DNA of 25,860 bases. Origin: Bimuria novae-zelandiae CBS 107.79. Its lineage: Eukaryota; Ascomycota; Dothideomycetes; Pleosporales; Didymosphaeriaceae. The translations under genes were made by a program, and so were the position numbers. The notes under the pieces were generated by a model. That model made no database searches, was not told the origin of the DNA, and saw only the letters and a program-made list of their open reading frames with translations. Below, piece after piece: positions 18,774 through 25,860 of this stretch (positions are counted from its first letter, which is position 1; every line of letters starts with the position of its first letter). The stretch spans positions 208,726 to 234,585 of the forward strand of contig ML976752.1 in NCBI GenBank assembly GCA_010015655.1, given 5' to 3'.

Positions 18774-19373
18774 CTATATATGGCCCCATTGATTTAGAGC
18801 CCGAAAAGCTTTTGTAACCAAATTTAGCTTTTGCGATAACCGCGCTATAGCACGCAACGCCTTGTGACGCTTCAAAGAACCTGCTTGCGACTCTTGGGTG
18901 AAGGGAATTGCGGTAGGGAATAGAAGCGATTCTGATGGGAAACGTGTTCCGTTTGTTGGTCTAACGGTTCCGACATGCCGTGTGTCTATGTTTGATGTTG
19001 AGTTCCACATTGATCCGTTGTGCCATACTCGTGGTAATGCCGTGATAACCGGAAAAGGGAAACGGAGTGGGGGAGTTGGTAGAGGAGAGACCACAGTGTG
19101 CGTGTGCAGAGATGCTGACCTCTGGGATGTAGAGACCGCAAGTGGAGGCCCGGTACATGTAGTATCGATCCCTAATTCAGAACGTGAGGCGCTCTGTGTG
19201 TCTATGAATAAAGGACTAGATCTGTTTGAATCGTCTCCTAGTGCTGCCGGAGACAAATCGATTTGCACAATTACAATGTTGGTTATGTCATCATCAGTTG
19301 GAAGTGTTTCGTTGATTATTCTTGACCAGCTAATAGCCAATGAAGACAGAAGCAGTATCGAAGACTTCCACAT
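18774..19373 (-). CDS. Predicted secreted Ser/Thr/Pro-rich protein
   Basis: A 199-residue intact ORF from ATG 19373. It opens with a classic signal peptide: MWK followed by a hydrophobic SSILLLSSLAISW core. The mature part is rich in Ser, Thr and Pro and has five N-glycosylation sequons (near residues 21, 50, 119, 124 and 141). It has only one Cys (about 73), so it is not a disulfide-knot effector. The C-terminus is basic and helical (LKRHKALRAIARLSQKLNL). No GPI-anchor signal or enzyme motif is visible. It could be a cell-wall-associated or secreted orphan protein. An undetected intron is possible. Not recognised as a known family. Confidence 0.5.
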   Translation of the reverse strand: MWKSSILLLSSLAISWSRIINETLPTDDDITNIVIVQIDLSPAALGDDSNRSSPLFIDTQSASRSELGIDTTCTGPPLAVSTSQRSASLHTHTVVSPLPTPPLRFPFPVITALPRVWHNGSMWNSTSNIDTRHVGTVRPTNGTRFPSESLLFPTAIPFTQESQAGSLKRHKALRAIARLSQKLNLVTKAFRALNQWGHI

Positions 19374-19982
19374 TGCACCTGTTTGTTTGTGATTCTTCTA
19401 CAATTCAATATATTACATATATATACTTTAAACGGAACCTAATTGAGGCCAGGTGCCAAATCAAGAGCCGGCCAACGTCTGATCTGGCTCCCCAGGTAGT
19501 CTTCGCATGAGTCTTTAAGTCATACAACAGGTCGACTTCGCAAATACCATTGAAGGTAGTAAAAGAAAATCCGTACTATAGGTAGGTATCCATGTCTGGA
19601 GCGTTCCCTCTACACCTGCATTTTCACCGTTTCCATCCCTAACAACCCCCTCGTCGAAGCCCCTTAGCTGCCGACCCACACGCTGCGGCCTAGGTAGCAG
19701 GTGCAGCCAATTACGCCGCGGTCTTGTGAGCTTTCGCGGTATCTGCCGCGTTAGCGATTGCCAAATCTGACTAGACATCTGGGCCCATGCATTAGCCAAC
19801 TTGGCAAACAATTCTTCCTCGGCGCTATTATACTGTGCAAAATACCGTCCCGACCCACTTCCTGCGCACCGATAATTACCCGCGCGCTAGATCCTTCAAA
19901 CGCCGGCCGGCATAACGCTCGGCACTTGTGCTGACGCGTTGGTAGAGGCGTAGCGCGGTCGTCATCGGTGAACATTTGCATC
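19374..19982 (-). other. Doubtful hypothetical ORF region next to MITE
   Basis: Two overlapping minus-strand frames exist: 19751-19981 (ATG 19981, Met-Gln-Met-Phe start) and 19515-19811. The second carries a plausible helical segment (YNSAEEELFAKLANAWAQM) that begins upstream of its ATG, where the first frame is still open. A single frameshift could join them into a decayed gene of roughly 150 residues. The MITE ends two bases from the ATG at 19981. Nothing is recognisable; between 19374 and 19514 no feature is seen. Confidence 0.3.
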
Positions 19983-19984
19983 TA

Positions 19985-20215
19985 CGAGGAGCTTGTTTTT
20001 CTTGAGAAATACTCCACTAATTTTTGATCTGACAGTGCTCTACCACAACCCCAAAATTTATTGATTTTAAACTCTGTTTAGACGAGAGAAAAAAAGAAGA
20101 AAGTGCTATTTTATAGCCATTTTAAAAAAAATTATTCATTGGAATAGACGATAGTGGTGGTGCTGTGTCAAAAGCTTAAGATTCGCCCAATTCCTCAAGA
20201 AAAACGAGCTCCTCG
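19985..20215. mobile_element. 231-bp MITE of TA-target type
   Basis: Its 26-bp terminal inverted repeats lie at 19985-20010 and 20190-20215 with two mismatches. The left end begins CGAGGAGCTTGTTTTTCTTG. TA duplications lie outside (19983-19984, 20216-20217). The inside is AT-rich and non-coding. The size, TIRs and TA target fit a Tc1/mariner- or pogo-derived miniature element. Its TIRs do not match those of the two full elements in this window. It lies 211 bp upstream of the F-box/LRR gene. Confidence 0.82.
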
Positions 20216-20426
20216 TATCACCAGCGGAGTTCTTAACAATCTGACATTGTGACGTCCAGGCGTCTTACGAAAGCTAGTGCACCGAATTGGGTGAAGATCA
20301 GCCTTTTGCAACCTAGTGTATTGTTTCCTGGCTTCAGGCTTACTATATTCTCACCGACACGAGTTAAAAGCCTAGGTTATCGCTGCTGAAGAACTGCGTA
20401 TCCCCTCAGATTGAACTCGTTCCGTC

Positions 20427-21674
20427 ATGCAAAGAAAATCCATAAATTCGCTTTCCACCGAGATCATTTGGGACATCCTGGAAGCAGGCTCTCTCCAACA
20501 TACCGACTTCTTTGTTCTTTGCTTCATTCGTGTGTTCCATCCTATTGCTTCGGAGTTGTTGTATCGAAGCTTTCCTCCTCATGGCGACGTTTACAAGTTT
20601 CTCACCAGGATCCTTCAAGATGCGCAGCTCGCTGCGAAAGTCCAGTTTGTGCACTTGTCCCCACAGTGCAACAATCGGCGTGTTCAAGACTTCTCTCTGT
20701 ACTGTGAATCCGTCATGCGCCTCGAATGCGATCATCACGTTAAATTGCAGTGGACCGAATCTCTCCGCGCCGGCGAATATGGAGCCTTTACAACATTAAT
20801 GTTGGCATACCTTCCCAGACTGCGAAATGTGGCCTTCGATAATCCTTATGATCGATTCATACCTGTTGTTGGCTCGGGTATTCGACCTCGCATCAACTAC
20901 CCACCAGTCGGTCACCACAGGTGGTTACTCGCCTCTCTTCACTGCAGCACAACGTTTGCTAGGCTACAAGAAGTTTCTATTCAGAACACGCCATATTCTA
21001 TCAACAGCGTAGCAGCCGCGCTTAACCTTCCATCCCTCCGGAAACTCCGTCTTCGCGGCATGACGGATGACGATGGAGAGCTGGAACTAAGCCCAATAGG
21101 CTCGAATGTGGAGCATCTTACATTCGACCAGGTCAGCGTGTCCTTTGATTGTCTCGCTAAGATCTTGCGTTCTTGCAAGCAGCTGAAACACTTCACATAT
21201 TGTACCCCAGTCGACGCGCGCATTTCTTCCCGTCTATCGTCTCTTTTCCAGGCCCTCGAGGCTTTCAGTGACAGTCTTGAGGAGCTACATGTTCGATATC
21301 TGCCTAACATGCGCGCCGACTGTGGCGTTCCACGTTCTTTATCGGGATTTAATAGGCTCCGTGAGTTTACCTGCGATGCATTGGTTCTTATGCATCCGTC
21401 GCGATCTTCTCGCTTGTCTACTCTCTTACCTGCCAGTATTCAGAAGATCCATATCCACGGAATCTATGCGGACTTCATGCAACAATTCGGCAATCATATC
21501 TGCATACGTGAGGATCTTCTGCGGTTGGGCCCAAACGACAGTGCCCCTCTTTTTCCACAGCTCCGCGAAGTAAAGTTGGTGAAGGGAATCATGCACTGGA
21601 GGATAGATACATTACGCTCAGATTATGTTGATAGAGGCGTTAGATTCTTTGTAGAGCATTTCGGGATGCTATAG
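20427..21674 (+). CDS. F-box / leucine-rich-repeat-like protein
   Basis: An intact, intronless 415-residue ORF from ATG 20427. The N-terminus (residues 5-50, INSLSTEIIWDILEAGSLQH ... LYRSF) fits a fungal F-box: a Leu-Pro-like start, the E-I-x-x-x-I-L helix and an LYRSF end. The rest shows irregular leucine-rich repeats (LPSLRKLRLRGM, VEHLTFDQVSV, LEELHVRYLPNM, FNRLREFTCDAL, LREVKLVKG). Such proteins are expected to act as substrate adaptors of an SCF ubiquitin ligase; the target is unknown. There are no signal peptide or membrane segments. Among the most intact genes here. A MITE lies in its upstream region and could affect expression. The stop overlaps the end of the DDE-1 relic on the other strand. 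Confidence 0.75.
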   Translation: MQRKSINSLSTEIIWDILEAGSLQHTDFFVLCFIRVFHPIASELLYRSFPPHGDVYKFLTRILQDAQLAAKVQFVHLSPQCNNRRVQDFSLYCESVMRLECDHHVKLQWTESLRAGEYGAFTTLMLAYLPRLRNVAFDNPYDRFIPVVGSGIRPRINYPPVGHHRWLLASLHCSTTFARLQEVSIQNTPYSINSVAAALNLPSLRKLRLRGMTDDDGELELSPIGSNVEHLTFDQVSVSFDCLAKILRSCKQLKHFTYCTPVDARISSRLSSLFQALEAFSDSLEELHVRYLPNMRADCGVPRSLSGFNRLREFTCDALVLMHPSRSSRLSTLLPASIQKIHIHGIYADFMQQFGNHICIREDLLRLGPNDSAPLFPQLREVKLVKGIMHWRIDTLRSDYVDRGVRFFVEHFGML

Positions 21675-22950
21675 ACTACTGTACATCTTCGCTACTGGAG
21701 CCACCCATGACACCGCCGTGGCGTTCGCTTGCTCGACTTCATTGGCTGCCGATGCTCTCCTCCTTGGCGCTGATGGACCCGCATCTGCCTGTTCCGTCGC
21801 GGTAGTCTTGCGCTTATGACATCGTTTTGCCTTCCTCGTAGCAGCGTGATCCTTCGCCTCACGATTTGCTCGCGCCACCTCGAGATCCTTGTACCGTAAC
21901 TCATTACCTTCGCCTTTCGATCGACGAGTGTGAGCATTGTTCGTAGGAGGGCACACTCGGCAAAAGGTACTTTAGCTACGGTCGCGATTTCCCGTACGTG
22001 TTTCCGTAGGCGCTGCTTGCTCGAAGGCATTTACGAAGAGAAATATTGTGGCTAGCTGGTCTCTGGCTGGTTTGTCCCCCTTGAACTCGGATAAGGTGCT
22101 ACGAGGAATTCAGAAGCCCCCACCTAAGCTCACCATTCCCGAGATCTCTCCAGCGCAGCCGGCTTGGCTTTGCGAGACAAAATACTGCAGACCTCGTGTG
22201 GCGCTAAGGAAGACAGAAGCTCTTGCATCATTGTAGAGCCCGATAGAGAGAGAGATGCTTTTACGCTTGACGCTTCTCTCGTGCAGGTTTGTATAAGGAA
22301 GTGAAATGCTCTTTGACAATCTGTTCTATACCGCCTCTGAAGACCCTCACGTCACAGGGCTTGTGGGACGTGTGGGAGGGGAGACTAAATTGTTAGAACG
22401 ATGTCGTTTTCGACGGCTTTATGCGTTCCTAAGCCATCGTTCACCAGGACGCGTGGCTTGCCGCTGGCTATATCCTTAGTTTGGGTGTCAAAAACACACG
22501 TGAGCCACTCTAAGCTACCATAGGTAAATCTTGAGTCGTTGTACCTATTTCCAGAATGTCCGTAATGCCATCCGGGAGTCGGGTACGTGAACTAGTTAGT
22601 TCGATGTGTCGAAGCTGGCTAGATAAAAAGCGTCAACAGTGACCTACCGTCGGCACTGAAGTTGGTAGGCAGAATACTTAGGTCTTGAAGTACTTTGCCA
22701 ATCGCTTCAAACCACTCTGTGACCTTGTCATATATGTGGCTATCGTGTCGTTCCCAATTTATAGTCTTCACTCGTCTCGCTCTCAATCTTATATGGCGTG
22801 TTTCGGGTAGCGCAGATCGGGGAGGTGTTTGGTTCGTGAAGCGCGAGTGCTTGGTGGCGAGAGAACATGCGGGGTCGCACTTTCCTTCTTTCACTCCATC
22901 TCACCTGGGCAGCATTCACATGATGCATCCGGCTTATCCTATCTTTTAGC
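21669..22950 (-). mobile_element. Decayed DDE-1 (pogo-superfamily) transposase, rearranged
   Basis: Minus-strand pieces appear in order. At 22894-22619: RARRVKTINWERHDSHIYDK followed by VTEWFEAIGKVL. At about 22540-22420: SLEWLTCVFDTQTK and KPRVLVNDGLGTH, the second catalytic Asp at codon 22438-22436. At about 22375-22285: SHTSHKPCDV and KEHFTSLYKPAREK. At 22030-21669: SKQRLRKHVREIATVAKVPF, then (after a frameshift) YKDLEVARANREAKD and APVAKMY. These follow the order of fungal DDE-1 endonuclease transposases. The segment that should lie between PAREK and SKQRL is inverted (separate entry). The first catalytic region is scrambled. No TIRs were found. Confidence 0.7.
22029..22281 (+). repeat. 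Inverted internal segment of the DDE-1 relic
   Basis: Read on the plus strand this encodes AFTKRNIVASWSLAGLSPLN, SDKVLRGIQKPPPKL and EALASL. In DDE-1 transposases this segment follows the AREK motif. The flanking pieces are on the minus strand, so the segment is flipped. CTTCTCTCG at 22273-22281 reads as part of both the segment end and the AREK motif, suggesting microhomology at one breakpoint. Confidence 0.65.
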
Positions 22951-23210
22951 GACCTCGTGATTACATACGACTTCTTGTGGCACGGAGTTGCTGCACATTG
23001 ATTACCACGCCTCACCATAGATTAGGAACACTTGTTAGGACGTTCATCCCATTTTGTAATTCTGGAAGACCTCATTAATCCTCACTTCGAGCAGCTTAAA
23101 AATGACCAAGGTGCCATGGCCTCAACCGAATTTCATCCCTCTAGAAAACTAATCACCCTGAATCCATCCTACTATCTCATACCGTCCCCTTTCGATTGTC
23201 CCCTAGCAGC

Positions 23211-23680
23211 CTAAGCTCCCATATCAACCTCAGCCACGCCTGCCTCCACAGCCCATCCACCACACGAAATCGACCCAACCCTCTTCAGAAAGTTGTCCTG
23301 CTCGCCCGAGCACGGAAAGATGCTCCTGATCAAGCCCTTGCAGTCACTGGTCCTGTATCACTTGTCAGCTAACGCATCGCCTTTCTATGCCCACCATCTC
23401 TGTCCCTCCCGTACCACGTATTAAGATAGGTAAACACTTACTCCCAAAGCGCACAATAGCATTGACCGACAACAACTGCGCGAGGTAGGGTATCCCCCAA
23501 GGCGACGCATACCTCGTTGTTGTAATACCGCACCTCCCCGTCCCACGGCTGGACCTCGATACACGATTTCTTCTTGCATGTCGCTTCTTCGACGAGCGGG
23601 GTAGCAGGAGTCTGGTCGACGGGTATGGCGGACGCGAGGACAGCTGCCATAAGGGCTGTGAGGATGGTAATGGAACGCAT
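23211..23680 (-). CDS. Small secreted cysteine-rich protein (candidate effector)
   Basis: Exon 1 is 23442-23680 and exon 2 is 23211-23352. The 89-nt intron has a perfect GTAAGT donor, a GCTGAC branch point and a CAG acceptor. The joined ORF gives 126 residues; unspliced it would stop after 80. The signal peptide is MRSITILTALMAAVLASAIP. The mature part holds eight Cys, at 35, 40, 58, 74, 76, 84, 94 and 110, enough for four disulfides. All but the first five are clustered around the splice junction. Size, secretion signal and even Cys number are typical of apoplastic fungal effectors or killer-like proteins, but no named family is recognised and no role is shown. Placement beside transposon relics fits effector loci. 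Confidence 0.7.
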
Positions 23681-23991
23681 CTTGGACGCTTGTTTCGGTT
23701 GGAGTTGAAGGTGCGCAATGTGACTGGTGAAATTGAAGGATTCCTGTTGAGCTGTGAAGGTCGTCAGGAGGAATGGGAGTGTGAGATAGAAACGTGCATC
23801 GAGGGCATGTCTTTAAGTATATGGAGATCGGGGGGAGTAATAGACAAGATCCCGCACGGAATTTGCCAGTCTAAGCACTTGGAGTAAGATTAGGTAAAAG
23901 ATAACAGCTACGTGTGAGAATCTACGTGTACAATACTATACATAGATAGAGGCGTATAAAGAGCGACGCATGTAAGCACAGCCCCCTGCGT

Positions 23992-24912
23992 TTACAGCAT
24001 CTTCTTCGTACCCAAATGCGACAAAAACTTCCCCGAGTCTTTTATTGTGATCCCCTTAATAACTTCCAATTGCATCCGCACACTCTCCTCCGGCAAAATT
24101 GGCCCTCTAAGGCCCGGCTCATACTTGCGGAAAGCCACTGTGAACGCGTCCTGCACAGCCGCAAGCTCCGGTGGAACTACCCCATGCGAAATCATCAGCC
24201 ACGATCCTTACTTCTACCGCACAGAAGTTCAACTCACCATTATCTGGATCCTCCGCCTGCGTTTGCACAAAACCCGGACCGAGCGCCAGAAACACGACCC
24301 CTGTGCTCTTATACAGCGCCGCGTACTTGGCAACCACAACATTCGCTCCAGCTTTCGACACCGCGTACGGTACCGCGGCCGCGATCCCAGTAATGCCGAT
24401 CAGCTCCGTGTCAGCCATGCAAGAGCTAATGAAGATTACTGTCTTCACATTGCTGTTCTTCACGAGGTTGATGAACGCGTTGACGGTCCACATTACACCA
24501 GCGACGTTAGTGCTCATGCTGGCGTTTAGCTCCTCCATGAAGGCCTGCTCGTTTCCTGCGAAATCTAATGGACCAAGGTGAGCGGTTTCGTAGGGGAGTA
24601 ATGCGCCATTGATGATTAGGTAGTCGACGGCACCGCTGGTGATCTTGGATACTTGAGCGGCGGCTACGTTGAGGGAGGAGGGGTCGGTGAGATCGCCGTG
24701 CAGGATGTGGACGTTTGAGGGGAGGTTGTCGGCAGAGACTTTGCTCTGAACGGGAGCTGGGGAACGCGCTAGTCCGATCACTATATTCGAGGGGCTGGCA
24801 GAAAGGGTCTTCAGATATTGATACTGGGGCGTGTCAGAGACTTTTTTTTTGAGTGTCAAGGATTAACTACATCCAGGCCGCGAGAAGCTCCGACTATCAC
24901 GTATGAGGTCAT
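23992..24912 (-). CDS. Short-chain dehydrogenase/reductase (SDR), three exons
   Basis: Exons 24871-24912, 24238-24823 and 23992-24176; introns of 47 and 61 nt (GTAGTT...CTGACACGCCCCAG and GTGAGT...TAG). The 270-residue product is a classical SDR using NAD(P)(H), likely cytosolic. The cofactor motif is VIVGASRGLD at 5-14, where the last Gly of GxxxGxG is Asp. Other marks: GDLTD (about 57-61), an altered NNAG (IINGA, about 85-88), Ser in FISSC (about 147-148), and catalytic Tyr167 and Lys171 in YAVSK. The C-terminal GPILPEESV is typical of fungal carbonyl-reductase-like SDRs. The ORF from 24859 alone would lack the Rossmann glycines, so the short first exon is preferred. Substrate unknown; the Gly-to-Asp change may affect cofactor binding. 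Confidence 0.75.
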
Positions 24913-25278
24913 TTCTACGTCTCAATTGACTACTCTAATACAGGTAGGGGTTATTGATAGCTTTCGCTAGTCAATAGGGCGTTGGTATTGAAGGTGTGTA
25001 CGGCACAATCAAATCAACAAGAGCCTGAGTCAAATCCAAACGATAGATTAGTAAACAGGTTGAACACGAGTATGAGGGTTCATCCTCGCATTCCTATATA
25101 CTAGTCTTGCTCGACATGCTCGAGGCGCATTAGTCCCATGTACCTGCTCGACTTGCTCGAGTCGAGCAAGGCGAGCGGTCACGTGACTTCTTAGTACTGT
25201 GCCACGATTGGCTGCCATAAGACTGTAGGCGCCCTAAAGCCTGGCTAAGTACTGTTAATTACAGATCCTAACACGTCA
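24913..25278. other. Intergenic region with clustered CTCGA palindromes
   Basis: No ORF is supported. Between 25106 and 25170 the motif GCTCGA and its complement recur. The clearest dyad is CTTGCTCGA (25152-25160) and TCGAGCAAG (25162-25170) around one base, inside a wider CTCGACT/AGTCGAG dyad (25147-25153 and 25160-25166). A CACGTGAC E-box-like site follows at 25180-25187. It may hold the SDR promoter at its left end. Confidence 0.5.
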
Positions 25279-25474
25279 ATACTTTTTTATTAATACTTTT
25301 TTATGAATACTTTTTTATTGATGCTTTTTTATTGATGCTCTTTTATTGATGCTTTTTTATTGATGATTTTTTATTGATGCTTTTTTATTGATGCTTTTTT
25401 ATTGATGCTTTTTTATTGATGCTTTTTTATTGATGCTTTTTTATTGATGCTTTTTTATTGATGCTTTTTTATTA
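25279..25474 (+). repeat. 14-bp minisatellite (about 14 copies)
   Basis: The unit is TTTTTTATTGATGC, tandemly repeated with few changes. Copies at the left edge are more divergent (TACTTTTTTATTAA, TACTTTTTTATGAA) and the right copies are nearly identical. The array stops exactly where a TACAGTGCCTTGCAAAA sequence begins. Confidence 0.9.
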
Positions 25475-25860
25475 CAGTGCCTTGCAAAACCGGCCTCACC
25501 TTTGGCACGTTCCGAGATTCTGTCGAACCCTTGTCGCGCTAGGATGGCCCTTGTCCACACAAAAGCGAATCATTGTTGCGTCGGTATTAAGGTCTTCTAG
25601 CATAACTTATACTGATCTTGCGACTTGCTTGACAACTTACGCTGTCAAGGACACTATTGTCATACTATATTGTAGAGTAAGAAAAGCTTTACAGAGGCAA
25701 TAAGCGCATATGCTATAGGGTTTCCTTATAGCCTTATCGTAAGAGTACTAACTGCTTGCTCTGCTTCCCACGCAGCTAAGGTTTTCGAAGAGGATACTAG
25801 ATCAGGATGCCCTGCTCGAAGAATCTGACAGCGGAGACGAACACACTCCTGCAGTAGGCT
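25475..25860 (+). mobile_element. Probable left part of a Tc1-type element, cut by the window edge
   Basis: After a TA (25473-25474) comes CAGTGCCTTGCAAAA, a terminal sequence I associate with Tc1-like elements. The downstream open stretch reads LSTQKRIIVASVLRSSSITY and on to VRKALQRQ, ending at 25703. It resembles the helix-turn-helix start of fungal Ant1/Tan1-type Tc1 transposases (LSTxKRxxV ... T..DLA). Stops follow, so the copy is decayed or spliced. The right end lies outside the window. Confidence 0.4.

Noticed and set aside
22048..22236. Plus-strand 62-codon ORF as a separate gene
   Set aside because: Its sequence is the C-terminal part of a DDE-1 transposase, inverted relative to the rest of the relic.
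23841..23991. Possible extra exon or gene between the secreted protein and SDR
   Set aside because: Only short frames without recognisable content; more likely promoter of the first and 3' flank of the second.
24016..24581. Plus-strand ORFs of 125-160 codons
   Set aside because: Shadows opposite SDR exons 2 and 3, crossing its introns.
25279..25474. CRISPR-like repeat array
   Set aside because: The 14-bp units are contiguous without spacers, in a eukaryotic context; it is a minisatellite.

Overview
The window looks like accessory, transposon-rich DNA of a filamentous ascomycete, most likely a Dothideomycete of the Pleosporales type; the order is inference. Supporting signs are very short introns (42-89 nt, GTRAGT-like donors, CTRAC branch points, CAG/TAG acceptors), fungal-only gene families, and C-to-T / G-to-A damage like repeat-induced point mutation (RIP). 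No tRNA, rRNA, CRISPR array or telomere repeat was seen.

Left part (1-7.1 kb). An intact DUF7587-like gene (321-1067) is followed by a JmjC tail fragment and an F-box-like gene cut by one TAA. A small MADS-box relic with one TAG comes next. A five-exon ferric-reductase/NOX-like membrane oxidoreductase carries one in-frame TGA. It converges, 12 bp apart, on an intact two-exon AMP-binding (NRPS-like adenylation) gene with degenerate catalytic motifs. A small coiled-coil gene closes the block.

Transposon block (7.5-14.1 kb). Three elements lie in a row: a 1,780-bp Tc1/mariner element with perfect 37-bp TIRs; a 1,833-bp pogo/Fot1-type element whose transposase frame holds 36 internal TAA/TAG and no TGA; and a 2,482-bp copia-like retroelement with 62-bp LTRs that lacks reverse transcriptase and RNase H.

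Orphan block (14.1-20 kb). Two divergent Myb/SANT-like genes flank a promoter holding six 21-bp repeats with palindromic cores. Beside them are four small coiled-coil ORFs (one broken) and a secreted, sequon-rich protein. None of the small proteins is recognised. This cassette is the best candidate here for an undescribed co-inherited unit.

Right part (20-25.9 kb). A 231-bp MITE lies just upstream of an intact F-box/LRR gene. A decayed DDE-1 transposase with an internally inverted segment follows. Then come an 8-cysteine small secreted protein (two exons, candidate effector) and a three-exon short-chain dehydrogenase. The window ends with a 14-bp minisatellite abutting what looks like the start of another Tc1-type element.

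Several apparent stops resolve into short introns (AMP-binding, Myb2, secreted protein, SDR). Others look like genuine C-to-T nonsense mutations in otherwise continuous frames. No operon-like cooperation is claimed; the ferric-reductase/adenylation pair is the only hint of a metabolic cluster.
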